This document shows positions 7,333 through 18,245 of a DNA stretch of 53,724 bases, one piece after another; within the stretch, counting starts at the first letter, position 1, and each line of letters opens with the position of its first letter. Made by a program: the position numbers and the translations under genes. This stretch comes from Pantanalinema sp. (lineage in GTDB: Bacteria; Cyanobacteriota; Sericytochromatia; S15B-MN24; UBA4093). The stretch spans positions 1 to 53,724 of the forward strand of contig DATNQI010000025.1 of NCBI GenBank assembly GCA_036704125.1, in the 5' to 3' direction. Below the pieces are notes generated by a model, which saw only the letters and a program-made list of their open reading frames with translations, searched no databases and was not told the DNA's origin.

Positions 7333-7812
7333 ATGGCAACCGCGAACACCCGTAAATCCTCCCTGATCGCCGACAACCGGCGAGCCTTCCACGAGTACCA
7401 CATCCTCGAGCGCTTCGAGACCGGCATCGCCTTGACCGGCACCGAAGTCAAGAGCCTGCGGATGGGCCGGGCCAACCTCAGCGACAGCTTCGCGCGCATC
7501 GAGGACGGAGAGGTGTGGCTCCACCACATGCACGTGGCCCCCTACACCCACGGCAACCGCTACAACCCCGATCCGCTGCGCAAGCGCAAGCTCCTGCTCA
7601 AGCGCATGGAGATCTCGCGCCTGATCGGCAAGACCAAGGAGCAGGGCCTGACCCTCATCCCCCTCAAGATCTACTGGCACGGCGACTGGGCCAAGGTCGA
7701 GCTGGGCCTTGCCAAGGGCAAGCAGCTCTACGACAAGCGCGACGCCCTCCACGCCAAGGACGCCAAGCGCGACATCGAGCGGGCCCTGAAAGAGCGTCAC
7801 CGCGGGGGGTAA
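7333..7812 (+). CDS. smpB: SsrA-binding protein SmpB
   Basis: 159 residues, the normal length. SmpB binds tmRNA and brings it to stalled ribosomes for trans-translation. Family features are clear: [38 protein letters not shown], the [13 protein letters not shown] stretch and the basic C-terminal tail [20 protein letters not shown] that inserts into the mRNA channel. ATG 7333 follows AAGGGGC. The gene is about 120 bp ahead of the yceD-rpmF-fab cluster, which has its own promoter. No tmRNA gene is seen in the window. Confidence 0.98.
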   Translation: MATANTRKSSLIADNRRAFHEYHILERFETGIALTGTEVKSLRMGRANLSDSFARIEDGEVWLHHMHVAPYTHGNRYNPDPLRKRKLLLKRMEISRLIGKTKEQGLTLIPLKIYWHGDWAKVELGLAKGKQLYDKRDALHAKDAKRDIERALKERHRGG

Positions 7813-7837
7813 GGCCCGGTAAAGGCGAGGTTACGCC

Positions 7838-7865
7838 TTGACAAAGGGACCCCCGCTGCTATACT
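7838..7865 (+). promoter_or_regulatory. Promoter of the yceD-rpmF-plsX-fab operon
   Basis: TTGACA (7838-7843), 16 bp, TATACT (7860-7865) on the plus strand, about 65 bp before the yceD start. It is the best promoter match in the 7.8-13 kb stretch and probably drives the whole ribosome/fatty-acid cluster. Confidence 0.8.
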
Positions 7866-7929
7866 GAATCGTCGGTAATACGCGCCCAATTGTCGTGTCG
7901 TCCAGCTGGTGCCCGGAAGGAGGTTTCCC

Positions 7930-8427
7930 GTGCTCTTGGATGTGGAAACCCTGCTTCAGGCCCCGGAGAGCGAAACCCGCGTCGCGTTCAGCGAGCTCGT
8001 GGAGTTTCCGGCCGACCTGGGCTCCCTCAAGCGTCCCCTTTCCGGTGAAGTGAGGATCTCCCGCGCCGTCGACGAGAGCCTCTTCACCCTCACGGGCCAC
8101 CTGGAAACGACCGCGGACCTGGTCTGCGATCGCTGCCTGGGACCGACCCCCGCCGAGATCTCCTTCGATCTCGACGAGACGCTCGAGGTGACCGAGACGC
8201 CGACCCAGGCGCTCGAGGTCGATGAGGCCGTCGCAGCGACCGGGGAGATCGACCTCTCCGACCTGTTACGGCAGCACCTGCTGTTGAATCTGCCCAGCCG
8301 CAGCCTCTGCGGGTGCGAGCCCGAATACCTCGCGAAGCACAAGCCCCTCGACCCGCGCTGGCGTAAGCTCGAAGCCTTGCTAAGTCGAACCACTGAGGAG
8401 GAATCCAAGACCCATGGCTCAACCTAA
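7930..8427 (+). CDS. yceD: YceD family protein (DUF177), 23S rRNA accumulation
   Basis: 165 residues. YceD/DUF177 proteins are encoded next to rpmF in most bacteria and plants and are needed for 23S rRNA accumulation. Diagnostic features are the CDRCLGP zinc-like pair in the middle, EIDLSDLLRQHLLLNLP and the C-terminal LCGCEPEY with DPRWRKLEAL. I chose GTG 7930 because AAGGAGG lies 7 bp upstream; a GTG at 7909 lacks a site. The 3' end overlaps rpmF by 14 bp, implying coupled translation. Confidence 0.95.
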   Translation: MLLDVETLLQAPESETRVAFSELVEFPADLGSLKRPLSGEVRISRAVDESLFTLTGHLETTADLVCDRCLGPTPAEISFDLDETLEVTETPTQALEVDEAVAATGEIDLSDLLRQHLLLNLPSRSLCGCEPEYLAKHKPLDPRWRKLEALLSRTTEEESKTHGST

Positions 8428-8593
8428 GAAGAAGACTTCCAACTCCAAGCAGTGGCACCGCCGCTCGCACTGGAAGGCGAAGGCCCCCAACCTGACCACC
8501 TGCACCAACTGCCGCGCCCCCAAGCTGCAGCACACCGTTTGCCGCACCTGCGGCTTCTACAACGGCAAGCAGATCCTCTCGGTCGCTCAGTAA
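8414..8593 (+). CDS. rpmF: 50S ribosomal protein bL32
   Basis: 59 residues, the usual size. Begins AQPKKKTSNSKQWHRRSHWK, the hallmark of L32, and keeps both CXXC pairs of the zinc-ribbon form (CTNCRAP and CRTCGFYNG). It overlaps yceD and is followed 28 bp later by plsX, the common yceD-rpmF-plsX-fabH order that links ribosome and lipid synthesis. Confidence 0.98.
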   Translation: MAQPKKKTSNSKQWHRRSHWKAKAPNLTTCTNCRAPKLQHTVCRTCGFYNGKQILSVAQ

Positions 8594-8621
8594 GCAGACC
8601 TTCGAGGCCCGGTTCGCTCCA

Positions 8622-9713
8622 ATGCCCGACATTCGCATTGCCCTTGACGCCATGGGCGGGGATCACGCCCCGGCCGAGATCGTCAAGGGTGCGGTCGAGG
8701 CCTTGCGAGCGGACCGGGCCTTGTCCTTGGTGCTGGTCGGCGACGAGGCGCGGCTGAACGCCGAGCTTTCGCCGTACGCCGGCGAGAACCTCTCCCTCTC
8801 CGTGGTGCACGCCGCGGAGGTGATCCAGATGGACGAGGCCGCGAGCGCCGTTCGCAAGAAGAAGGACGCCTCGATCGTCGTGGCCATGGACCAGGTCAAG
8901 GCCGGCCACTGCCAGGGCGTGGTCGCCGCGGGATCCACCGGGGCCGCCATGGCCGCCGCCCTCCTGCGCCTCGGCCGCGTGCGCGGCATCGAACGGCCCG
9001 CGATCGCCGTGGTCATGCCCACCCTCAAGGGCCCGGTGGTCCTGCTGGACGTGGGCGCCAACGTGGACTGCAAGCCCCTCTACCTCGCCCAGTTCGCCCG
9101 CATGGGCGACGCCTACGCCCGGGCGGTGCTCAAGATCGCCGAGCCCCGCGTGGGGCTCGTGAACATCGGCGAGGAGCCCGGCAAGGGCGACGAGCTGGCG
9201 CTCGCGGCCCACCAGCTGCTCGCCGAGACCCGGGGGCTCCGCTTCATCGGCAATGTCGAGGGGCGGGACCTGCCGCGAGGAAACGTGGACGTGGCGGTGT
9301 GCGACGGCTTCGTCGGCAACGTCATGCTCAAGCTGGCCGAGGGAATGGGCGACCTCTTCAACGGCCTGCTCAAGGAGCAGATCAACCAGGGCGGTCTCGC
9401 GGCGAAACTCGGCGCGGCCCTCTTGCTGCCCGTGTTCAAGCGCTTCAAGAAGCGCCTGGATCCCGCCGAGTACGGCGGCGCCCTGCTCCTTGGCGTCAAC
9501 GGCATCTGCGTCATCAGCCACGGCTCGAGCAAGGCGCAGGCCATCGTCAACGCCATCCGCGTCGCCAAGGAAGCCATCCTCGCGGACACGCTCGGTCTAC
9601 TGGCGAATGCCGAACTGGCACAGAACGCCATCCTCGCGGACACGCACGATCTGCTGGCGAATGCCGAACCGGGCGAGCCCCTCGCGCCTCCTACCGGCGG
9701 CGGCGCGGCATGA
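8622..9713 (+). CDS. plsX: Phosphate acyltransferase PlsX
   Basis: Makes acyl-phosphate from acyl-ACP, the first step of phospholipid synthesis in the PlsX/PlsY route. Clear family motifs are IALDAMGGDHAP at the N-terminus, VAAGSTGAAMAAALL, LDVGANVDCKP, NIGEEPGKG and the AEYGGALLLGVNG region. At 363 residues it is about 20 longer than usual. The excess lies at the C-terminus, where an 18-residue unit starting AILADT is tandemly duplicated (9573-9680). It sits between rpmF and fabH. Confidence 0.97.
   Translation: MPDIRIALDAMGGDHAPAEIVKGAVEALRADRALSLVLVGDEARLNAELSPYAGENLSLSVVHAAEVIQMDEAASAVRKKKDASIVVAMDQVKAGHCQGVVAAGSTGAAMAAALLRLGRVRGIERPAIAVVMPTLKGPVVLLDVGANVDCKPLYLAQFARMGDAYARAVLKIAEPRVGLVNIGEEPGKGDELALAAHQLLAETRGLRFIGNVEGRDLPRGNVDVAVCDGFVGNVMLKLAEGMGDLFNGLLKEQINQGGLAAKLGAALLLPVFKRFKKRLDPAEYGGALLLGVNGICVISHGSSKAQAIVNAIRVAKEAILADTLGLLANAELAQNAILADTHDLLANAEPGEPLAPPTGGGAA
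9573..9680 (+). repeat. 54-bp tandem duplication at the 3' end of plsX
   Basis: Two in-frame copies with a 54-bp period (9573-9626 and 9627-9680), differing at a handful of positions. They encode AILADTLGLLANAE and AILADTHDLLANAE. The divergence shows the duplication is not recent. Confidence 0.85.
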
Positions 9714-9756
9714 GATACTGGACAGACCCGTCTGTCCCGTCTTGAGAAAGAGCCCC

Positions 9757-10773
9757 ATGACCACTTCCCTGCTCCCCGTCTCCGTCATCGGTTGCGGCTA
9801 CCACGTCCCCGAGCGGATCATGACCAACGCCGAGTTCGAGACCTTCCTCGACACCAACGACGCCTGGATCCGCGAGCGCACGGGCATCCGAGAGCGCCGC
9901 ATCGCGTCGCCGGAGCACGCCATGAGCGACATGGCGATCCCCGCCGCCAGGCAGGCGCTTGCGCACGCGGGGGTCGAGGCCTCCGAGCTGGATCTCATCA
10001 TCGTCGCGACCTCCACCCCGGACATGGCGATGCCCTCGACGGCCGCCCTGGTGCAGCACGCGCTCGGCGCGTCCCCCGCGGCCGCCTTCGACATGGAGGC
10101 CGCGTGCAGCGGCTTCGTCTACGGGACCGTCGTCGCCGCCCAGTTCCTCGCCACGGGCATGTACCGCACGGCCCTGGTCATCGGCGGCGACCTGCTCTCC
10201 AAGTACATCAACTGGCAGGACCGCGGCACCGCCGTGCTCTTCGGTGACGCCTGCGGCGCGGTCGTGCTGCGCGGCGGCGAGGAAGAAGGCCTACTCGGCA
10301 GCTACATGGGCGCGGACGGCGCGGGTTCGTCCCACATCCAGATCCCCATGGGCTCGCGCGTGCCGCCGACGGCCGAGACGGTCGAGGCCCGGCAGCACAC
10401 CGTCCACATGAACGGCCGCGAGACCTACAAGTTCGCCGTCGAGATCGTGCCCAAGTGCGTCGACGAGATCGCCCGGCGCACCGGCGTCCCGGTGGAGGCG
10501 ATCGATCACTTCGTGCTGCACCAGGCCAACTACCGCATCATGGAGGCCGCCGCCAAGCGCATGGGCGTTCCCATGGAGAAGATGATCGTCAACGTGGATC
10601 GCATGGCCAACTCCAGCGCGGGCACCGTGCCCGTGGCCCTGGCCGAAGCGGTCGAGGCGGGCACCATCAAGAAGGGCGACCTGGTCTGCCTGGTGGGCTT
10701 CGGCTCGGGCCTGACCTGGGCGAGCGCGCTGCTGCGCTGGACGTGCGATCGCCCCTTCCCCACTCGGGCCTAG
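9757..10773 (+). CDS. fabH: Beta-ketoacyl-ACP synthase III (FabH)
   Basis: Condenses acetyl-CoA with malonyl-ACP to start fatty acid synthesis. 338 residues, normal length. The catalytic triad is visible: Cys117 in EAACSGF, His in HFVLHQANYRI and Asn in NSSAGTVP. The DTNDAWIRERTGI segment is the family's CoA-binding loop. ATG 9757 is chosen because homology starts at VSVIGCGYHVP; upstream in-frame sequence is plsX antiframe. No strong ribosome site is visible (GAGAAAGAG). A 31-bp tandem repeat spans its stop codon. Confidence 0.97.
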   Translation: MTTSLLPVSVIGCGYHVPERIMTNAEFETFLDTNDAWIRERTGIRERRIASPEHAMSDMAIPAARQALAHAGVEASELDLIIVATSTPDMAMPSTAALVQHALGASPAAAFDMEAACSGFVYGTVVAAQFLATGMYRTALVIGGDLLSKYINWQDRGTAVLFGDACGAVVLRGGEEEGLLGSYMGADGAGSSHIQIPMGSRVPPTAETVEARQHTVHMNGRETYKFAVEIVPKCVDEIARRTGVPVEAIDHFVLHQANYRIMEAAAKRMGVPMEKMIVNVDRMANSSAGTVPVALAEAVEAGTIKKGDLVCLVGFGSGLTWASALLRWTCDRPFPTRA

Positions 10774-10810
10774 CGGCCCTGCCCCCTTCCCCACCCGGGC
10801 CTAGCGGCCC
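10752..10810 (+). repeat. 31-bp tandem repeat across the fabH stop codon
   Basis: Two near-identical units (start 10752 and 10783) of the form CCCCTTCCCCAC(T/C)CGGGCC followed by TAGCGGCCC. The first unit contains the end of fabH and its stop; the second duplicates both into the gap before fabD. Each unit holds a GGGCC/GGCCC inverted repeat that can fold into a small hairpin. Confidence 0.85.
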
Positions 10811-10823
10811 ACGAGGAGGCATC

Positions 10824-11756
10824 ATGAAACTCGTATTTCTGTTCCCTGGCCAGGGCTCCCAGGTCGTCGGCATGGGCAAGGCCCTCGCCGAGGCCTTCCC
10901 CGAGGCCATGCGCACCTTCGAGGAGGCCGAGGAGATCCTGGGCCTGCCCGTGCGCAAGCTGTGCTGGGAAGGCCCCGAGGAGACCCTGCGCGCCACCGAG
11001 AACGCCCAGATCGCGCTCTTCGTGACCTCGATGGCCGCCCTGCGCGCCTTCAGGGCCCTGGGCGCCCCGGAGCCCGCCTTCTTCGCTGGCCACTCGCTCG
11101 GCGAGTACTCGGCCATCTGCGCTGCGGGCGCGCTGGACTTCGCGACGGCCCTCAGGCTGGTGCGCCTGCGCGGCGAGCTGATGGCCAAGGCCGAAGCCGG
11201 CACCATGGCAGCCGTCATGGGCCTCGAGGCGGAAAAGCTCGAAGCCCTCTGCCGCGAGGCCAGCGCGACGGTGGTCGTCGCCAACTACAACTCGCCCGAT
11301 CAGCTCGTCATCTCGGGCACCCCCGAGGGGGTCGCCGAGGTGAGCCAGAAGGCCGCCGAGGCCGGTGCCAAGCGCGTCGTGCCCCTGGTCGTCGCGGGCG
11401 CCTTCCACTCACCCCTGATGGAAGTGGCGAGCGAGCAGCTGACCGCTGCGCTCGCCAAGGCCCCCTGGCAGGACACCCTCGTCCCCGTCGTCACCAACGT
11501 GGACGCGCTGCCGACCACGCGCGCGGCCGACTTCTCGGCCAAGCTCGCCAGGCAGCTCGCCTCGTCGGTCCGCTGGACCGACTCCCTGCGCCGGATGATG
11601 GCCGAGGGCGAGACGACCTTCGTCGAGCTGGGGGCGGGCAAGGTGCTCTCGGGCCTCGTGAAGAAGCTCGATCGCAAGGCACCGACCCTCGCCACGGAAG
11701 ACCCCGAGGCCCTTCGCAAGGCGATCGATACCCTCAACGTCCCGGTGTCTGTGTAG
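10824..11756 (+). CDS. fabD: Malonyl-CoA:ACP transacylase (FabD)
   Basis: Loads malonate on ACP for chain elongation. 310 residues. Motifs: FLFPGQGSQ at the N-terminus, the nucleophile Ser91 in GHSLGEYS, GTMAAVMGL, ANYNSPDQLVISG and the active-site His in GAFHSPLM, ending with VELGAGKVLSGLVKK. ATG 10824 follows GAGGAGG. It lies 50 bp after fabH and 65 bp before fabG. Confidence 0.98.
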   Translation: MKLVFLFPGQGSQVVGMGKALAEAFPEAMRTFEEAEEILGLPVRKLCWEGPEETLRATENAQIALFVTSMAALRAFRALGAPEPAFFAGHSLGEYSAICAAGALDFATALRLVRLRGELMAKAEAGTMAAVMGLEAEKLEALCREASATVVVANYNSPDQLVISGTPEGVAEVSQKAAEAGAKRVVPLVVAGAFHSPLMEVASEQLTAALAKAPWQDTLVPVVTNVDALPTTRAADFSAKLARQLASSVRWTDSLRRMMAEGETTFVELGAGKVLSGLVKKLDRKAPTLATEDPEALRKAIDTLNVPVSV

Positions 11757-11821
11757 CAAGCGTGGTAGAATCTGATCTTTCATCCCTCTCGTCCTGACCG
11801 GACACGAACCAAGGCAGTCTC

Positions 11822-12568
11822 ATGAACGCACTCGACGCAAAAGTCGCACTCGTCACCGGCGGCAGCCGCGGCATCGGCCGCGCCTGCGCCATTGCCCTCG
11901 CCAAGCTCGGCGCCAAGGTCGCCATCAACTACGTGAGCAACTCTTCGGCTGCGGATGCGGTCGTCGCGGAGATCACCCAGGCCGGCGGCGAGGCCAAGGC
12001 CATCCAGGCCGACGTCTCCAGGGCCGATGACGTGGATCGCCTGATCAAGGACGTCCTCTCCTGGGGCGACGGCAAGATCGACGTGGTGGTCAACAACGCG
12101 GGGATCACCCGCGACACCCTGCTCTTGCGGATGAGCGAAGAGGACTGGGATGCGGTGCTCGACACCAATCTCAAGAGCGTCTTCCTCGTCTCCAAGGCCG
12201 TGGCCAAGCCCATGATGAAGCAGCGCGCCGGACGGATCATCAACGTCTCCAGCGTGGTCGGCGTCATGGGCAACGCGGGCCAGGCCAACTACGCGGCCTC
12301 CAAGGCGGGCATCATCGGCTTCACCAAGTCGCTCGCCAAGGAGCTCGGCAGCCGCAACGTTCTGGTAAACGCCATCGCCCCGGGCTTCATCAGGTCCGAG
12401 ATGACCGACAAGCTCACCGACGACGTCCAGAAGACCTACCTCGACTCGCTCCCCCTGGGGCGCTTCGGGGATCCCGAAGAGGTGGCCGCCCTGGTCGCGT
12501 TCCTCGCGACCGGCGGAAGCTACATCACCGGGCAGGTCATCAACGTCGACGGCGGCATGCATACCTAA
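11822..12568 (+). CDS. fabG: 3-oxoacyl-ACP reductase (FabG)
   Basis: NADPH-dependent reduction of beta-ketoacyl-ACP. 248 residues, a classical short-chain dehydrogenase: glycine motif TGGSRGIG at residues 12-19, NNAG at 91-94, Ser near 143, and the catalytic Tyr157/Lys161 in YAASKAG. The C-terminal [12 protein letters not shown] is typical of FabG. It sits between fabD and acpP as in most bacteria. Confidence 0.97.
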   Translation: MNALDAKVALVTGGSRGIGRACAIALAKLGAKVAINYVSNSSAADAVVAEITQAGGEAKAIQADVSRADDVDRLIKDVLSWGDGKIDVVVNNAGITRDTLLLRMSEEDWDAVLDTNLKSVFLVSKAVAKPMMKQRAGRIINVSSVVGVMGNAGQANYAASKAGIIGFTKSLAKELGSRNVLVNAIAPGFIRSEMTDKLTDDVQKTYLDSLPLGRFGDPEEVAALVAFLATGGSYITGQVINVDGGMHT

Positions 12569-12603
12569 CCCCTCACCCACCCATCAACGGAAGGAACATT
12601 CAA

Positions 12604-12849
12604 ATGAACGAGCAAGAACTCTTTGAGAAGGTCAAGCAGATCATCGTCGAGCAGCTCGGCGTGAGCGCCGACGAGGTCACCATGGACGCCTCCTTCACCG
12701 AGGATCTGGGCGCCGACTCGCTGGACACCGTCGAGCTGGTCATGGCCCTCGAAGAGGCCTTCGAGGTCGAGATCCCGGACGAGGACGCCGAGAAGCTGAC
12801 CACCGTCCGCACCGCGATGGACTACATCAAGAAGCACCAGCCCGCTTAA
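12604..12849 (+). CDS. acpP: Acyl carrier protein
   Basis: 81 residues, acidic, the carrier for all fatty acid synthesis intermediates. The phosphopantetheine attachment site is Ser39 in [16 protein letters not shown], and the following [16 protein letters not shown] helix is characteristic. It starts 35 bp after fabG with AAGGAACATTCAA upstream. A strong GC hairpin (12865-12893) follows and separates it from fabF. Confidence 0.99.
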   Translation: MNEQELFEKVKQIIVEQLGVSADEVTMDASFTEDLGADSLDTVELVMALEEAFEVEIPDEDAEKLTTVRTAMDYIKKHQPA

Positions 12850-12864
12850 GCGGTCACCACCAAC

Positions 12865-12893
12865 GGTCGCGGCGGGGCATCCCCGCCGCGACC
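12865..12893. other. Perfect 13-bp GC hairpin between acpP and fabF
   Basis: GGTCGCGGCGGGG, loop CAT, CCCCGCCGCGACC. There is no T-tract on either side, so it is not a standard intrinsic terminator. It could stabilise the acpP mRNA 3' end, which would fit the high ACP level cells need, or attenuate read-through to fabF. Confidence 0.8.
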
Positions 12894-13016
12894 GCGCTTA
12901 GTAGCGTCCTGGGCCAGGGCGCGATACCATGTTGGTAATCTCCGGTTTCGATTCGTTCGCGGAAGGCCCTCCGCGCTAGCCCTGCGGCTATACTTCTAGA
13001 GAGGCACCTCGTCGCC

Positions 13017-14261
13017 ATGAAACATCGCGTCGTCATCACCGGCCTGGGAGCCATCACCCCTCTCGGCTCCTCGGTGACCAAGTACTGGGAAGGCCTCAAG
13101 GCCGGCAAGAGCGGCATCGCCGCCATCGCCTCGATCGACGCCTCGGCTTTGCCGGTGCGCTTCGCCGGCGAGGTCAAGGACTTCGATCCGACCGAGTACA
13201 TGGAACGCAAGGAAGCCAAGCGCACCGCGCGCTTCACCCACTTCGCCGTCGCTGCAGCCAAGCAGGCCTGGGCCGATGCCGGCCTCGACAAAGACGCCCT
13301 CGACATGGAGCGCGTCGGCGTCTTCATCGGCTCGGGCATGGGCGCCCTCGACGTGATCGAGGAGGAGACCCTCAAGCTCCGCGACAAGGGCGCCGACCGC
13401 GTCAGCCCCTTCCTCATCCCCTCGGTCATCGTGAACATGGCAGGCGGCAACGTGGCCATCCACCTGGGCGCCAAGGGCCCCAACCTGTGCCACGTCTCGG
13501 CCTGCTCCACCGGCGCCCACGCCATCGGCGACGCCTTCCGCCAGCTGCAGTTCGGCGAAGTCGACGTCATGCTCGCCGGCGGCACCGAGGCGACCATCAC
13601 CCCGCTCGCGATCGCGGGCTTCGCATCGGCCAAGGCCCTCTCCACCGGCCACGCCTCGGGTGATCCCACCCGCGCGAGCCGCCCCTTCGACGTGGACCGC
13701 AACGGCTTCGTCATGGGCGAGGGCGCGGGCGTCCTGGTGCTCGAGACCCTCGAGCACGCCAAGGCGCGCGGCGCGCGGATCCTGGCCGAGGTCGTCGGCT
13801 ACGGCCTGACCGACGACGCCCACCACATCACCATGCCCGCCCCCGAGGGCGAGGGCGTCCAGCGCGCCATGAAGAAGGCGCTCAAGGAGGCCGGCCTCGA
13901 GCCCCAAGACGTGGACTACATCAACGCCCACGGCACCTCGACCGGCGCCAACGACAAGTACGAGTCGGCCGCCTACCGCGGCGTCTTCGGCGCGCATGCC
14001 AAGAAGATCCCCATCTCCTCGACCAAGAGCATGACGGGCCACCTGCTCGGAGCCGCCGGCGCCGTCGAGGCGATCGCCTGCGTCATGGTCCTCAACGAGG
14101 GGATCCTGCCGCCCACCATCAACCTCGAGACGCCCGACCCCGAGTGCGACCTGGACTACGTGCCCAACGCGGCGCGCCAGGCCGAGGTGGACGTCTGCAT
14201 GACCAACAACATGGGCTTCGGCGGCCACAACGCGAGCCTCGTCTTCCGTCGCTTCGCGTGA
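13017..14261 (+). CDS. fabF: Beta-ketoacyl-ACP synthase II (FabF)
   Basis: Chain-elongating condensing enzyme. 414 residues. The Cys-His-His triad is clear: Cys163 in [10 protein letters not shown], His in NAHGTST and His in [10 protein letters not shown]; also the [11 protein letters not shown] gate region and the C-terminal [17 protein letters not shown] 13017 follows AGAGAGGCACC. A TATACT box 20-25 bp before the start may be part of its own promoter, but no clear -35 is seen. Its stop overlaps the rnc start (GTGA). Confidence 0.97.
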   Translation: MKHRVVITGLGAITPLGSSVTKYWEGLKAGKSGIAAIASIDASALPVRFAGEVKDFDPTEYMERKEAKRTARFTHFAVAAAKQAWADAGLDKDALDMERVGVFIGSGMGALDVIEEETLKLRDKGADRVSPFLIPSVIVNMAGGNVAIHLGAKGPNLCHVSACSTGAHAIGDAFRQLQFGEVDVMLAGGTEATITPLAIAGFASAKALSTGHASGDPTRASRPFDVDRNGFVMGEGAGVLVLETLEHAKARGARILAEVVGYGLTDDAHHITMPAPEGEGVQRAMKKALKEAGLEPQDVDYINAHGTSTGANDKYESAAYRGVFGAHAKKIPISSTKSMTGHLLGAAGAVEAIACVMVLNEGILPPTINLETPDPECDLDYVPNAARQAEVDVCMTNNMGFGGHNASLVFRRFA

Positions 14262-14956
14262 GCCGGCCGGTCCTCGAGTTCGTCGAGAAGGTCCTCGGCC
14301 TGCCGGTGCGGGGCGAGGACCTCTTCGAGCAGGCCCTGACCCACTCCTCCTTCACGGGCCACCCTCACTACGAGCGGCTGGAGTTTTTGGGCGACGCGGT
14401 GCTCAAGCTGGTCGCCTCCGCGTGGATCTACGAGCGCTTCGGGGCGCTCTCCGAGGGGGAGATGACCAAGATCCGCGCGCGGATCGTCTCGGACGCCACC
14501 CTCTCGACGATCGCTCGCCGCCTGGATCTGCCGGGCTACATGCGCTTCGGCAAGGCCGAGGAGCGCACCGGCGGCCGCAAGAAGGTCGGCAACATCGCGG
14601 CCTCGCTCGAGGCGGTCTTCGCCGCGGTGCACCTCACCTACGGCCTGGAGGTCGTCACGGCCCTCATCCGTCAGCTGCTCGAGGCCGAGCTGGTGACGGC
14701 CGCCGAGGCCCCCGGCGCCGAGAACTCCAAGGCCCTCTTGCAGGAGCTGACCCAGGAGCGCTTCGGGACCCTGCCGATCTACCGGGTGACCGGCGGCGAG
14801 GGGCCCCTGCACCACCACACCTTCTTCGTGGAGGTCGAGGTGGAAGGCAGCGTCCTCGGCCACGGCAAGGGCGCCTCCAAGAAGCAGGCCGAGCAAGCCG
14901 CGGCGGCCGTCGCCCTCGTGGCGCTCGAAAGGTCCGAACCATGCGCAAAACCCTGA
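14258..14956 (+). CDS. rnc: Ribonuclease III
   Basis: Double-strand RNA endonuclease for rRNA and mRNA processing. 232 residues. The catalytic signature [11 protein letters not shown] is intact, with the second acidic site in [14 protein letters not shown]; the C-terminal dsRNA-binding domain ends in [19 protein letters not shown] chose GTG 14258, which overlaps the fabF stop codon, so translation is likely coupled. The 3' end overlaps rpe by 16 bp. fabF-rnc adjacency is common in several phyla. Confidence 0.96.
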   Translation: MSRPVLEFVEKVLGLPVRGEDLFEQALTHSSFTGHPHYERLEFLGDAVLKLVASAWIYERFGALSEGEMTKIRARIVSDATLSTIARRLDLPGYMRFGKAEERTGGRKKVGNIAASLEAVFAAVHLTYGLEVVTALIRQLLEAELVTAAEAPGAENSKALLQELTQERFGTLPIYRVTGGEGPLHHHTFFVEVEVEGSVLGHGKGASKKQAEQAAAAVALVALERSEPCAKP

Positions 14957-15591
14957 TCGCCCCCTCCGTCCTGTCCGCCGACTTCGCCGACCTCGGCGGC
15001 GAGCTTCGCCGGATCGAGAAGGCGGGCGCCGACTGGGTCCACCTGGACGTCATGGACGGCCACTTCGTGCCCAACATGACCTTCGGCCCCGGCGTCATCA
15101 CGGCCATGCGGCCCCACTCGAACCTGCCCTTCGACGTCCACCTGATGATCGAGTCGCCCGAGCAATACCTGCTCGCCTACAAGCAGGCGGGCGCCGACCT
15201 GCTCACGGTCCACGCCGAGGCGTGCCCGCACCTGCACCGCACGGTCCACGGGATCAAGGAGATGGGCATCAAGGCGGGGGTCGCCCTGAACCCCTCGACC
15301 AGCGAGGAAGCCCTGCGCTACCTGATCCAGGACCTGGACCTGGTGCTCGTCATGAGCGTCAACCCGGGCTTCGGGGGCCAGGGCTTCATCCCGGGGGTGC
15401 TGCGCAAGATCAAGGCCATCCGCGAGATGGCGGACGCCGCCGGACGCGACCTGCGCATCGGGGTGGACGGCGGCATCAACGTCACGAGCGGCCGCCAGGT
15501 GGTCGAGGCCGGCGCGGACGTCCTGATCGCGGGGTCCTACGTCTTCGGCGCGCCGGACGCGGCCGAGGCGATCGCGTCGCTTCGGAGCTAA
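14941..15591 (+). CDS. rpe: Ribulose-phosphate 3-epimerase
   Basis: Interconverts ribulose-5-P and xylulose-5-P in the pentose phosphate pathway. 216 residues, a TIM barrel. Motifs: [30 protein letters not shown] with the metal-binding His and Asp, [14 protein letters not shown], and [10 protein letters not shown] before the phosphate-binding loop. It overlaps rnc by 16 bp and is the last gene of the fab cluster; the likely foreign island starts right after it. Confidence 0.97.
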   Translation: MRKTLIAPSVLSADFADLGGELRRIEKAGADWVHLDVMDGHFVPNMTFGPGVITAMRPHSNLPFDVHLMIESPEQYLLAYKQAGADLLTVHAEACPHLHRTVHGIKEMGIKAGVALNPSTSEEALRYLIQDLDLVLVMSVNPGFGGQGFIPGVLRKIKAIREMADAAGRDLRIGVDGGINVTSGRQVVEAGADVLIAGSYVFGAPDAAEAIASLRS

Positions 15592-15685
15592 AGGCCCTTC
15601 AAGCGGCCACGGGCACCACCCTCGGCGTTCTCTATCGACACGGGTATGATTGTAGCGACGATGACGAGCGGGAAGGCGGCGTGAA

Positions 15686-15931
15686 ATGAGCCCGACGATT
15701 CACCGGGAGCGTGGGTTTGCCTTCGTGCTCAACACGGACGATCACGAGCCCCCTCACCTGCATTTGTTCAAAAGCGAATGGGAAGCTAAGATCGCTCTCG
15801 GGGATCTGAAAACGCGACCATGGGTAATCGACCCGGGCAGGATGCCAGGACACGAGGTACGAGAGGCAATACGCTTGGTCATGCGCAATCAGGGGCGCTT
15901 TCTTGCGGAATGGAGGAAGTACCATGGCTGA
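15686..15931 (+). CDS. DUF4160 protein
   Basis: 81 residues. The family signature is present: an N-terminal beta region with the NTDDHEPPHLHLFKSEWEAKI stretch (conserved His residues in PPHLH), followed by the short helical tail. Function of DUF4160 is not established; genes of this family are often paired with a DUF2442 gene, as here, and such pairs have been suggested to be toxin-antitoxin-like. The downstream gene starts 8 bp before this one ends. Confidence 0.85.
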   Translation: MSPTIHRERGFAFVLNTDDHEPPHLHLFKSEWEAKIALGDLKTRPWVIDPGRMPGHEVREAIRLVMRNQGRFLAEWRKYHG

Positions 15932-16316
15932 CTGGAAGCCAACCTGGCAAGAGCCGACCGACACGGAGCTAGACGCGGAGATCGAGGCCGCCCGGGTGAG
16001 GGCGGACAGATCCCGTGAAGACGCGGTACTCGCCCTATCAGCCCGCTACGATCGCGCAACACGGCGCGTGATCGTGGAATTGAACACGGGTTCGACCTTC
16101 ATCTTTCCGGTGGATAGGGTGCAGGGCCTGCAAGGCGCGACGGATGACGATCTCGCCACCATTGGCGTGATGCCGCTTGGCGACCTGCTGGAGTGGCCCC
16201 GCCTGGACTGGCATTGCAGCCTTCCTGCCTTGATGGCCGGGCACTACGGCTCGAAGGCATGGATGGAGCGGCAGCACACGACGCAGCCCGAGCAGCACCG
16301 TGCAGCCGACGGCTGA
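15924..16316 (+). CDS. DUF2442 protein
   Basis: 130 residues. The core (about residues 40-105) matches DUF2442: LSARYDRATRRVIVELNTG, FIFPVDRVQGLQGATDDDL, then PLGDLLEWPRLDWHCSLPAL. The family is thought to bind DNA or act as the partner of DUF4160; its role is not proven. ATG 15924 follows GGAGGAAG and overlaps the DUF4160 gene by 8 bp, so the two are translated together. The N-terminal 40 residues are an acidic helix outside the domain. Confidence 0.85.
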   Translation: MADWKPTWQEPTDTELDAEIEAARVRADRSREDAVLALSARYDRATRRVIVELNTGSTFIFPVDRVQGLQGATDDDLATIGVMPLGDLLEWPRLDWHCSLPALMAGHYGSKAWMERQHTTQPEQHRAADG

Positions 16317-16502
16317 GCAAACCACGCCTCACTGCGCTTTTCGATGTACGGCGATAGTCGTGTAGCCTAAACACGCATCACGCCTTTATTTCATGTAATA
16401 ATCAAGCAGGATTTGGCTGACCACGCCAGGTTCAGCCAGCTTGTCTTGCGGAATCATCCGGTCGCTCGGCATTTAATCCGAACACTGCTAGGAAACCAAT
16501 TC

Positions 16503-18241
<1,739 letters not shown>

Positions 18242-18245
<4 letters not shown>

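Noticed and set aside
12865-12893. Intrinsic terminator after acpP
   Set aside because: The 13-bp hairpin is perfect but no T-tract follows on either strand, so I list it only as a structure.
16317-16502. Promoter of hsdM
   Set aside because: The gap has an AT-rich patch (TGTAATAATC near 16398) but no -35/-10 pair good enough to call.
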